NCBI GenBank assembly: GCA_001785965.1
Contig: MFVF01000034.1
Span: forward strand, 1-39,896
Source of the DNA: Candidatus Nomurabacteria bacterium RIFCSPLOWO2_01_FULL_42_20
Lineage (GTDB): Bacteria; Patescibacteriota; Minisyncoccia; Phycocordibacterales; CAZVEC01
Direction: 5' to 3'
DNA: 39,896 bases
Shown here: piece by piece, positions 24,128 to 32,264 of the stretch
Layout: each line of letters opens with the position of its first letter
How positions within the stretch are numbered: the stretch's first letter is position 1
The notes under the pieces: generated by a model
Told to the model about the DNA's origin: nothing
What the model saw: the letters and a program-made list of their open reading frames with translations, nothing else
Databases searched by the model: none
Position numbers and translations under genes: made by a program

Positions 24128-24218
24128 GATAGCTTCTAGCGTCTAGCGCCTAGCTCCTAGCTTGAATTAATTGTAGCTTGAATTAATTGCTAGATGCTAG
24201 TAGCTAGGGGCTAGAAGC
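24128..24218. repeat. Degenerate ctagc-type inverted/stuttering repeat
   Basis: agcttctagcgtctagcgcctagctcctagcttgaattaatt...aattaattgctagatgctagtagctaggggctagaagctt. Confidence 0.85.
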
Positions 24219-24226
24219 TTAAAAAC

Positions 24227-24619
24227 ATGCTAGATTATCAAAAAAAGAAAAAAATATCGCGCTTTCTTTACTCAAAAACAATGATTTTTATCATAGCTCT
24301 TGCGGTTGCTTTTCTTATTTATAGCACGGCAGGAATTTTTCCAAAGATGAAAGAGGCGGCGGAAAATAAAAAAAATATTTTGGAAGAACTTGGAAAACTG
24401 AAAGCCAGAGAAGATAATTTGACCGCTCAAGTTGAGAAACTTAGCACGCCGGAGGGTATTGAAGAGAGCATCCGGGAAAAATTTCGGGTTGTCAAAGAGG
24501 GGGAGGGCTTGATCGTGATTGTGAATGACAAAACCGATTTGGATCAAGATAAAGGCGCAACCTCCGGCCAAAAAATCAAGAATTTTTTGAAGCGAATCTT
24601 TCCGCGGAAAGTCCGTTAG
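24227..24619 (+). CDS. FtsB/DivIC-like septum formation initiator
   Basis: One TM, coiled coil, then PEGIEESIREKFRVVKEGEGLIVIV. Confidence 0.8.
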   Translation: MLDYQKKKKISRFLYSKTMIFIIALAVAFLIYSTAGIFPKMKEAAENKKNILEELGKLKAREDNLTAQVEKLSTPEGIEESIREKFRVVKEGEGLIVIVNDKTDLDQDKGATSGQKIKNFLKRIFPRKVR

Positions 24620-24698
24620 TAAATTCTTGATCTTTAACGGCCATTCAGGCGGACCCGCCCAAATGCGTAGCTTTTGGCGGGAAGGAAATTGAAAATAG

Positions 24699-24769
24699 GC
24701 GAGATTAGTTTAGTGGTAGAATGTCTGCTTCCCAAGCAGAGGACACCAGTTCGATTCTGGTATCTCGCA
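24699..24769 (+). tRNA. tRNA-Gly(CCC)
   Basis: GCGAGAT-TA-GTTTAGTGGTAGAAT-GTCTGCTTCCCAAGCAGAGG-ACACCAGTTCGATTCTGGT-ATCTCGC-A; anticodon loop TTCCCAA. Confidence 0.93.
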
Positions 24770-24854
24770 CATCGAAGACCTTCCTCCGCCGTCCGCCACA
24801 ACTTCGCAGATGTTGGCGGACAGGCGGACCCGCCTGCATGCGAAGCTTGCGGCG

Positions 24855-24896
24855 GGCAAGCAGAGGACACGGGTCCGATTCCCGTCACTCGCACCA
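24855..24896 (+). tRNA. Orphan 3' half of a tRNA (probably Gly) with encoded CCA
   Basis: gcaagcagagg acacgggtccgattcccgt cactcgc a cca; no matching 5' half (gcgagtg...) upstream, where a palindromic repeat sits instead. Confidence 0.6.
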
Positions 24897-24924
24897 TAAA
24901 AAAAGCCCCCTATTTGAGGGCTAT
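24897..24924 (-). terminator. Terminator for the minus-strand gene 24921-25517
   Basis: Minus strand: agccct caaata gggggct ttttttt. Confidence 0.65.
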
Positions 24925-25517
24925 CGGAAGATTTTCCTATTTGTTCGTCTTTCGACAAAAAATATGAACGAGCAAAAAATACAGAGCAGACGAATCCATA
25001 GATTTTTTGGATTTTTAGCGGCGCCAATGTAAAATTTGTTTTTTAGAGAATCCCCAAATCTTCTCTTAAGGTGGAGAAGATTACTAAGATTACTGTTATC
25101 GGCAAGCTGTATTTGCCAATCATTTTCATCTTGGAAAAATTCTATGAACTCGTACTGATTTGCGGCATGAGATGTCAATATACTCATACTTTTTTCTAAT
25201 TTCCTGCTGTCTTTATACCGTAGGGCAAAAGCCGCCATTTCTGTCGGAGTGAGGAATCGATCTTTCTTAAGATAATTTTCCCTTAGCTCTTTTTTGGAAT
25301 AAAGACAATCAAAAGATATGAGCTCCGCGATAACGATTCTTCTTCTGACTTGGGAAACAAAGAAGATGTCTTTGCCTATTTTGCCTTCCTCCAGGAGGCT
25401 AGCTATGTTTTCGGAAGTTTGCTCTCCGACCATGATGGGGAACTGCATCGTCTTAGACCATAGCATTAACACGGTTACAAAGTAAAAAAGAATTCCCAAT
25501 AAAACAATTACTGTCAT
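24921..25517 (-). CDS. Hypothetical protein with N-terminal TM (198 aa)
   Basis: MTVIVLLGILFYFVTVLMLWSKTM...; followed by a terminator. Confidence 0.65.
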   Translation of the reverse strand: MTVIVLLGILFYFVTVLMLWSKTMQFPIMVGEQTSENIASLLEEGKIGKDIFFVSQVRRRIVIAELISFDCLYSKKELRENYLKKDRFLTPTEMAAFALRYKDSRKLEKSMSILTSHAANQYEFIEFFQDENDWQIQLADNSNLSNLLHLKRRFGDSLKNKFYIGAAKNPKNLWIRLLCIFCSFIFFVERRTNRKIFR

Positions 25518-25710
25518 TGTATTTAATTTTTTAAGTAATTTTTAAAAGAATTGATTAAATACACTATGCACTTCTTTGCCCCCGATGTCAACCTGAATTA
25601 ACTGATAACGAATAACGAATAACTGATAACAAACATGGCTTCTTTACTATTTTTGATTTTTGACGTAGTATTAAAGTAGTTGAACTTAACTTAATTTTTA
25701 ATAGTAAAAA

Positions 25711-28700
25711 ATGTTAAAACATATGTCAAAAAAAATTTTATTGCGTTTTTTAATTATCAGCCTACTTTTTTCAAGCGGATTTTTCGTATTTCCTCAAAAT
25801 ACAGAGGCTCAAGAAGCGCCAGCAGGACAGCACTGGGAAAGACAATGGGTCTTGAGCGACTCATCGAGTAACGGGCAGTATCAATCATACAGGATGGAGC
25901 TAGTACTGGTAGCCGACGATGCATGCTTTCCGGCGGGAACAAAAATAACAATGGCTGATGGCGCCGAAAAGAATATTGAAGATGTAGAAATAGGCGATTT
26001 CGTTCTTGCATATGACGAAGAGAGTGGTGAGAAGAAATCTGCAAAAGTGCTTGAAATTGAGTCACCAATGGCAGAAGGATATTACGCACTTAATGATGAC
26101 TTACTCCGAGTTACGGATGAACACCCAATATACACGCGTAAAAAAGATGGTACTGTGGGATGGGGTTCTATTTTACCAGAAAAAACAAAGGAACTTTTAA
26201 GGTGGCGGTCAATACTTTCACTTGAAGCTGGAGATTCTGTATTTACTCAAGATAATGAATGGGTGGAGCTTACGTCAATAGAATATATTGAAGGTGAAAT
26301 ACAGACATATAATCTAAAAGTGGTAGAGCCATACCAAACATTCTTTGCTGATGGTGTGTTAGTTCATAATAAGCCTCCGGAAAAGGAAGAAGTGGGAGGT
26401 GGGAATAGTGAGACGAATAGTTATACTTTTGGTACAGAGCAATCTGGTCTGGCCATTGAGGTGACGAGTAAGAGTAAAGTAATAGCAAAGCCATTTGCGG
26501 TTTGCATACCATTACCAGAGATACCGGGCGCGGTCAGTTATGAATGGAGGATTTTTGCAGACGGACAAGAAGTTCCACGATTTCAATTCCCCAGCACTCC
26601 ATTTTCCCAGAATACAGATGAACCAATTGGTTGTATAACGATAGGCTATGGAGCTGGCGGGGCGATAGAGCTGGGGAAACCTTGGAGCCACACACTCTAT
26701 AATAATACAACTTTTTCTTATGATATAAGGCCGCTTAATGTTGATGGTGCACCTCTATTCCCATTTTATAATAATGGATGGCTGCCGCGTGAGATTACAT
26801 CAATTCCCCCACACGCACTGCCATTAACGCTAAAAAGATTAGACTGGAGCGGCGTTTTCACAGCTCCTCCGAGTACTGTAGAGTATGCCTTAGTGATAAG
26901 AGAAAATCTAAATGACATAATATCTTTTAATCCCTCCACTGCTTACACTTTTAGAAATATCCTAGCAAATGAGACAAGCGCAAAAGTCTGGGAAGAAAAA
27001 GAGGGGTGGTATTATTGGGGATTAGACGCCCTTGATGCCTATGGCGACGTTCTTGGTGTGCCCGCTCCTTCTACAACATACGCCTCTGGCCTCACCTGGA
27101 ATTTTGGTCCCCCCACCAGTATCAATGGTCATTTTTTCTATATTCCTCCTGAACCGGGTCAAGAACCAGGTTATAGAGCAAGTGGAGCTGGAAGTGAAAC
27201 TCAGAGGACTCCTTATTTACAATGGAATAGAATTCCTGGCGCAGTGAAATATCAGCTCCAAATCCTTAATGAGGAATACTGGACGGAATATCCGGGGGTA
27301 GCAGGTTACGCGGGAAATTTTACTTATATTGATTTTAACCCTGATACCTCTCCTACTGCTAATGAAAAGTTTATAACTCTTCCCGATCAGGCTTATAATA
27401 ACGATCCCTATTATGGTTATGGTACTTGGGCTAGCGGGACTCTTATACGCTATGCCCCGCCTCAATATCAAATACCAGTAAAATACCCACAAGCGTCACG
27501 AGCTTACTATTGGCGAGTGAGAGGGATTGATGGGGATGGGAATGTCGTTGGAACGAGGCCAATGTCATATAATGGAGGAAGTGTTTATTTTGAACAGCCG
27601 GTTTTTGAGTATAAGAATGTGGGAGTACTCTGGAATAGAGATCCAAATGCCAAATATGATATCGTAGATTTAGTCCAAAATCCAGCTGATTTTGATCTTC
27701 TGCCGACGGCCCCGGGAGATCCTATTCTTCCTGGAAAAGGAACAAAAGATCAGCAAATATTAATGAATGAAAAGAAAAAATCATTCTTCGGTTCTCTCTT
27801 AGCAAAAATTTCCCAAATTGCTCATGCCCAAGGTGGCGGTGGTAATGATGGTGACATGCCATTTCTAATTAGGAAAGTTATTGTCGGCACACCAACGAGC
27901 GAAGAAGTAGTTGCCAAAAATCTAGCAAAACTTATGAGGGATGCTGTAATAAATTATGGCCATTTGATGTTTTTCGATATTGTTATAGACGGTGGAAAAG
28001 AACTCCATCAATTCTTTATTGATTATTGTGATAATGATCCTAACGTAGTTGGCGAATTTGAATATGATACGCTTTGCCATCCAGATGGTGTTTATGGTTG
28101 GGCTATAAAAGTATGTGAAATGGACTATCCTGGCGTTTCGCAATGGAGAGAATTTGAGAATTGTTTATGGCCAAAGGTGATAAATGGGCAGATAATCGTA
28201 ACCGGAAATGTGATTACTGTAAATCACCCTAGCAGCTCGTTTAATGTCATAGACGCAAGCACTGGCTCTGCCAATATCGTTATAAACGAGCTAAATAGCA
28301 CTACAACCACCCTTACGTTAACAGGGAATCAAGGTCAGTTTATACTGGAATTTCCCTCACTAGCTGATTTCAAAATTATATCTCCGTCTGTTGATTTAGG
28401 CGGTCAGATATATTATGAATTTGAAAATCTTTTACCTGATACAAAATATTACTGGCGAGTAAAATCGGCAGGTGAAGGCCCTCCAACAAATGGTGGTGGA
28501 AATTTGATAACAAGCCATTGGACTGCGATTGCTTCTTTTACAACCCCACCCACTAACCCAATTTTCTTTGAAGAACCCGAGCTTGAGTTGGTTGCACCGG
28601 TGAGTTTGAAAGGGAAAGAACCATTTTTTAAAGAAAGTGGATTTAGCAATTTTATTGGTAGAATTAAATTTAGGCTGGATACTTTATTTCAAGGGAAAAC

Positions 28701-28806
28701 TGAAGCTCAAGAAAAAGAAAAAAGGAGAAAGGAGGAAAAAAAAGTTGACATGGTTATGAGAAAAATGGATGAGCTAAGAAAAGAAATGCGAGAAAACGTT
28801 AGATAG
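25711..28806 (+). CDS. Large secreted protein with N-terminal Hint (intein/BIL-like) domain and repeated Fn3-like segments
   Basis: Signal-like N terminus; Hint start CFPAGTKITMADGAEKNIEDVEIGDFVLAYDEESGEK, DEHPIYT block, C-terminal end YNLKVVEPYQTFFADGVLVHN|K; later repeats R(I)PGAVKYQLQI / TKYYWRVKSAGEG. Confidence 0.9.
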   Translation: MLKHMSKKILLRFLIISLLFSSGFFVFPQNTEAQEAPAGQHWERQWVLSDSSSNGQYQSYRMELVLVADDACFPAGTKITMADGAEKNIEDVEIGDFVLAYDEESGEKKSAKVLEIESPMAEGYYALNDDLLRVTDEHPIYTRKKDGTVGWGSILPEKTKELLRWRSILSLEAGDSVFTQDNEWVELTSIEYIEGEIQTYNLKVVEPYQTFFADGVLVHNKPPEKEEVGGGNSETNSYTFGTEQSGLAIEVTSKSKVIAKPFAVCIPLPEIPGAVSYEWRIFADGQEVPRFQFPSTPFSQNTDEPIGCITIGYGAGGAIELGKPWSHTLYNNTTFSYDIRPLNVDGAPLFPFYNNGWLPREITSIPPHALPLTLKRLDWSGVFTAPPSTVEYALVIRENLNDIISFNPSTAYTFRNILANETSAKVWEEKEGWYYWGLDALDAYGDVLGVPAPSTTYASGLTWNFGPPTSINGHFFYIPPEPGQEPGYRASGAGSETQRTPYLQWNRIPGAVKYQLQILNEEYWTEYPGVAGYAGNFTYIDFNPDTSPTANEKFITLPDQAYNNDPYYGYGTWASGTLIRYAPPQYQIPVKYPQASRAYYWRVRGIDGDGNVVGTRPMSYNGGSVYFEQPVFEYKNVGVLWNRDPNAKYDIVDLVQNPADFDLLPTAPGDPILPGKGTKDQQILMNEKKKSFFGSLLAKISQIAHAQGGGGNDGDMPFLIRKVIVGTPTSEEVVAKNLAKLMRDAVINYGHLMFFDIVIDGGKELHQFFIDYCDNDPNVVGEFEYDTLCHPDGVYGWAIKVCEMDYPGVSQWREFENCLWPKVINGQIIVTGNVITVNHPSSSFNVIDASTGSANIVINELNSTTTTLTLTGNQGQFILEFPSLADFKIISPSVDLGGQIYYEFENLLPDTKYYWRVKSAGEGPPTNGGGNLITSHWTAIASFTTPPTNPIFFEEPELELVAPVSLKGKEPFFKESGFSNFIGRIKFRLDTLFQGKTEAQEKEKRRKEEKKVDMVMRKMDELRKEMRENVR

Positions 28807-28881
28807 ATAAAAGAGCAGAGATAGTAAACTATCTGAATAGTAAAAAAGAACTGAAGATAAGCATAAATCCTCCAAAATAAA

Positions 28882-28915
28882 AAGGCGGTTCGACAATTAT
28901 TGAACCGCCTTTTGG
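28882..28915. terminator. Bidirectional terminator between convergent genes
   Basis: aaggcggttc gacaattatt gaaccgcctt ttggcttt. Confidence 0.8.
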
Positions 28916-28932
28916 CTTTGTATTTTTTATAT

Positions 28933-29568
28933 TCATTCCGGACTGAATAATTTACCATTAGCACTGTCGGCAAATTGAATGGCAAAAATTTTTTCATACT
29001 TATTTACTATAGAATATCCTCTTTCATTATTTAATAATTTTTGAACAGATATTCTTTCGCGCTCATTGTTACTATTGTAAATAAGTTCATTAGTGATTGA
29101 ATTATATCCGACAAGTAATATAAAATGATCCGCTGTCCACTCCGGGTGCTCATCCGGATAAATTTTCACCCCCAGCAAAACAGGATTATTGTTTAAGATT
29201 GCTGGTATAATTACTTTATTCAAATATTCTGAATATCTTCGAGTAATTATTGAGATGTCTTTGTATGTAATATCATTTTTCTCAAGGGCTTTTATTATTT
29301 CATTCCCATGTAATCCTCTGCCCGGGTTTCTCACGGATTCATTTATTTCCTTTTGAGACATAGCTTTCTCTTGCATTCTGAAAACCGTAGATAAGCAATC
29401 CTCCCCGCAACCTCCTTCTTTAATGTCAAGAGAGCTTTCTGGCGGATCGGCATTTGGTATTATATAATCATGGTTTAAGTTTTCAGAATTTCTATTGTGA
29501 GGTTCAATCTGTCCGAATAAATTCAAACTAACTAATACGATGCTGTAAATAATGAGTATTTTTTTCAT
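28933..29568 (-). CDS. Secreted C39-like (papain-fold) peptidase
   Basis: Signal-like MKKILIIYSIVLVSLNLFGQ; Cys region GGCGEDCLSTVFRMQEKAMSQKEI; His region WTADHFILLVGYNSITNELIYNSN. Confidence 0.7.
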   Translation of the reverse strand: MKKILIIYSIVLVSLNLFGQIEPHNRNSENLNHDYIIPNADPPESSLDIKEGGCGEDCLSTVFRMQEKAMSQKEINESVRNPGRGLHGNEIIKALEKNDITYKDISIITRRYSEYLNKVIIPAILNNNPVLLGVKIYPDEHPEWTADHFILLVGYNSITNELIYNSNNERERISVQKLLNNERGYSIVNKYEKIFAIQFADSANGKLFSPE

Positions 29569-29770
29569 TTTGCCTCCTATTTTAATTTCAAAAATCTACA
29601 TTTAATTGTTTTAACTATACATTAATCGCTGAAAATGTCAAATTTTTCCTATGGCACTCTCAAGTTTCAATCGCACCACTTAAGCAATATCATGAAAATA
29701 TATGAAACATTTGAATAGGGCAGAAGATCCTTGTGAGGCGGGGCGAGAGAACGAAGCAGACAAGCAAGAA

Positions 29771-30012
29771 CGGCCAGAGCTAGACCGGGTCTAGCTCTGG
29801 CTCGAATTGGCCGGGAAACCCCTGTTGAAACCTGGTTTCAACAGTTCTTCAAAAATTAAAGATTTTGTCGAATATTTTCTAGAAAACACCCCCGTCAAGG
29901 AGCCTCCTTGACGGGGGTGGACTTTTAGTAAATTATTAGAAAGTGATAACTGAAGTCAGACCTCAGCAAACCCTTTATTGACGGCCCTTTACTGAGGTCT
30001 GAATTCAGTCTA
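29771..30012. repeat. Cluster of four different long inverted repeats
   Basis: gccagagctagac cgg gtctagctctggc; ctgttgaaac ctg gtttcaacag; cacccccgtcaagga gcc tccttgacgggggtg; actgaagtcagacctcag ... ctgaggtctgaattcagt. Confidence 0.85.
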
Positions 30013-30108
30013 TGGAAAAAGGGGTCTGCCAAAGGGGAGTCCTTTGGTTTGATGATTTTCCCGTTGGCTATTATGAAAAAAGCGACAATGAATTTACCGC
30101 TTTAACAC

Positions 30109-30135
30109 AAAAAAAAGCCCGCGAGAGGGCTTTTG
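30109..30135. terminator. Terminator-like hairpin
   Basis: aaaaaaaagccc gcgaga gggcttttgttg. Confidence 0.6.
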
Positions 30136-30152
30136 TTGTATCTTTCGGTTTT

Positions 30153-30374
30153 TTAATCATCACTCGCAAGACCAAAACCGTCAGCAAGACGGTTTCCCAA
30201 TCTTTTTTTACTGCTGTAATCCGAACAATCCAGGGTTTGGTTATTTTTTATCACCTCGCCGCTTGGGTTTTGCTCCTCTTGACTTGTGGGGGATTTTTGA
30301 TTTAACCCTTCAAAAAACTCTTTTTTGGCTTTTTTTAGCCTTGAATAAAAAGAACGTTTCTTTACTTTTGCCAT
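30153..30374 (-). CDS. Small basic hypothetical protein (73 aa)
   Basis: MAKVKKRSFYSRLKKAKKEFFEGLNQKSPTSQEEQNPSGEVIKNN...; internal start of the 30153-30416 ORF preferred. Confidence 0.45.
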   Translation of the reverse strand: MAKVKKRSFYSRLKKAKKEFFEGLNQKSPTSQEEQNPSGEVIKNNQTLDCSDYSSKKRLGNRLADGFGLASDD

Positions 30375-30476
30375 TATTTTTGATTTTGAAAATGAAAAAA
30401 TGAACGAAAACTGCACTTATGGTAACATATTAAAATTAAAAGTCAAATCCTCAATGCCAAAATGCCCATATGGGCC

Positions 30477-30512
30477 ATACCTACACCTGGTGTCGACACC
30501 AGGTGTAGGTAT
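30477..30512. repeat. 36-bp perfect palindrome upstream of the DUF5667-like gene
   Basis: ATACCTACACCTGGTGTCGACACCAGGTGTAGGTAT. Confidence 0.92.
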
Positions 30513-30588
30513 TTTGACGGTAACCTTTTTAATGAGCTAGAACGAAATATGGTATAATAAGTAAATTATTAGTAATTTTTTAAAATTT

Positions 30589-31293
30589 ATGATTAAAAAA
30601 ATATCTATTGGTTTTGTGATAATGGCTTTGCTTTTTGCCTTTTCGGTGACTGCGGTCAGGGCGCAAGAGGCGAGCATTGACGTTAAGGCCGAACTGGGTA
30701 TTGAAAATGTTGGCCGATTGCCGGGGAGCCCCTGGTATTTCTTGAAAGAACTGCGCCGAGGCATAAGCAAGCTGTTTGCTTTTGGTTCGGTCAGAAAGGC
30801 CGAAGTAGAACTTGAGATTGCTAACGAGAAAGCGGCGGAAGTCGTGGTCCTGGAAGAGAAAGAACCCCTTAATACGGCGGCTATCAAACAGGCCATGGCT
30901 AATTATGGCGAGTCCAAAGAAAGGCTGGCCGAAAGAGTCAAGAGACTGGAAGCGGAATCTGATAATCCGAATGTTGAAAAACTGCTCATCAAGATTGAAG
31001 AGCAGTCTGCCAAACACGCGGAAGTTTTCAGTAAATTAGAAGCTAGGTTTAAAGTTGAGCCAGTTGAGTTGGAGTCTGGTCTGGATATGGATTTTGAGGT
31101 AGAGACAAAGGTAGAAGTAGAGGGAGCGGCAAAGGCGACAATGCCTTCAACTTCAATCAGCGAAGAGGTTGAGCCGGTAGCAAGTCCGGCAACAAGTCCG
31201 ACAACAAGTTTAGAAACAAGCATTGAACAAGATTTAGAAGCAATACAATTACCAGAATTAGAGGATCTTAATTTAGGAGACTTTAACTACTAA
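30589..31293 (+). CDS. Secreted DUF5667-like protein
   Basis: Signal peptide then GRLPGSPWYFLKELRRGISKLFAFGSVRKAEVELEIANEKAAEV.... Confidence 0.75.
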   Translation: MIKKISIGFVIMALLFAFSVTAVRAQEASIDVKAELGIENVGRLPGSPWYFLKELRRGISKLFAFGSVRKAEVELEIANEKAAEVVVLEEKEPLNTAAIKQAMANYGESKERLAERVKRLEAESDNPNVEKLLIKIEEQSAKHAEVFSKLEARFKVEPVELESGLDMDFEVETKVEVEGAAKATMPSTSISEEVEPVASPATSPTTSLETSIEQDLEAIQLPELEDLNLGDFNY

Positions 31294-31301
31294 ATAAACT
31301 A

Positions 31302-31427
31302 TGACTAAAAAAATCACAACCCCAGTAGCAGATCCTCGCACCGAATGCGCGCTCGGCTCGCTACGGGGCGAGAAGCGGTAAAACAAACTTTATAACATTA
31401 TAGACTTTATAACTTTATAACTAACTT
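31302..31427. repeat. Duplicate glutaredoxin start plus GTGG-type palindromic element
   Basis: ATGACTAAAAAAATCACAA, ccccagtagcagatcctcgcaccgaatgcgcgctcggctcgctacggggcgagaagcggtaaaa, ctttataac stutter, then real start ATGACTAAAAAAATTACAATT. Confidence 0.8.
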
Positions 31428-31688
31428 ATGACTAAAAAAATTACAATTTACTCAACACCGAGCTGTCATTTTTGCCACGCGGCTAAGGATTTTTTCAAGG
31501 AAAATAAAATTAAATTTACCGATTATGATGTCTCAACCGATATGGAGAGGCGCAAAGAGATGATTGATCTGACAGGCCAGATGGGCGTGCCGGTCATTGT
31601 CATTGGTGATCCCTCGGATCCATCGGGGCAAGCAGAAACTCTTATTGGTTTTGACAAGCGCAAAATCAAAGAATTGCTCGGGCTTTAA
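31428..31688 (+). CDS. Glutaredoxin-family protein
   Basis: KKITIYSTPSCHFCHAAKDFFKENKIKFTDYDVSTDMERRKEMIDLTGQMGVPVIVIGDPSDPSGQAETLIGFDKRKIKELL; CHFC motif. Confidence 0.92.
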   Translation: MTKKITIYSTPSCHFCHAAKDFFKENKIKFTDYDVSTDMERRKEMIDLTGQMGVPVIVIGDPSDPSGQAETLIGFDKRKIKELLGL

Positions 31689-31773
31689 TTGTGGTCAGGA
31701 ATAATTTTTTTGTCGTCACAAAAAAATTTTCACGACCCTGGCTCGGTAATTTTTTCTGCTGAAAAAATTATAC

Positions 31774-31840
31774 CTGCGCCGGGCACAAAACGCAGAAAAG
31801 TTCCGCGGGGAACTTTTCTTGAAATTGCGTTTTGTGCCCC
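31774..31840. repeat. Nested hairpin abutting the tRNA-Arg 3' end
   Basis: gggcacaaaacgc [agaaaagttcc gcgg ggaacttttct tgaaatt] gcgttttgtgccc. Confidence 0.85.
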
Positions 31841-31906
31841 CGGCCAGAATTGAACTGACATCAGACCCTTAGGACGGGCCTGTTCTATCCGTTGAACTAC
31901 GGGGGC
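31835..31906 (-). tRNA. tRNA-Arg(CCT)
   Basis: Minus strand: GCCCCCG-TA-GTTCAACGGATAGAAC-A-GGCCC GTCCTAA GGGTC-TGAT-GTCAGTTCAATTCTGGC-CGGGGGC-A. Confidence 0.93.
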
Positions 31907-31987
31907 ATTGAATCCCGACGCTTTCCCCGACTTTACGTCGGGGCTACGGGGGCCTTGAAATATAAAAATTTGTGCTAATATATTAAC

Positions 31988-32260
31988 ATGGAAAATGAGG
32001 AAATAAAAACATTACTTGAGGCGAATTTAAAGCTTTCTAAAGAGAATAATAAGCTCCTGCACAAAGTCCGCGGGGTTCAAAAAAAGCATTATTTTTTTCT
32101 GGGTTTAAGATGGCTTGTTATAATAGCCCTTCTTTTCGGCGCCTATTATTACATTCAGCCTTATTTAAAGCAGATCGTCGAGGTTTATAATTCGATTCCG
32201 AATTTAGGCAAGATTGATATTGGAAACATTGAAGGTTTGATAGAAGGCCTAAGGCCATAA
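31988..32260 (+). CDS. Small TM protein (90 aa)
   Basis: Coiled-coil N terminus then TM HYFFLGLRWLVIIALLFGAYYYI. Confidence 0.6.
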   Translation: MENEEIKTLLEANLKLSKENNKLLHKVRGVQKKHYFFLGLRWLVIIALLFGAYYYIQPYLKQIVEVYNSIPNLGKIDIGNIEGLIEGLRP

Positions 32261-32264
32261 ACAA

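Noticed and set aside
25922-26373. Classical splicing intein with homing endonuclease
   Set aside because: No endonuclease domain and no Cys/Ser/Thr at +1; kept as a Hint/BIL-like domain instead.
30012-30305. 97-aa plus-strand ORF MEKGVCQRGVLWFDDF...
   Set aside because: Spans a terminator-like hairpin, begins in repeat DNA and overlaps a more plausible small minus-strand gene.
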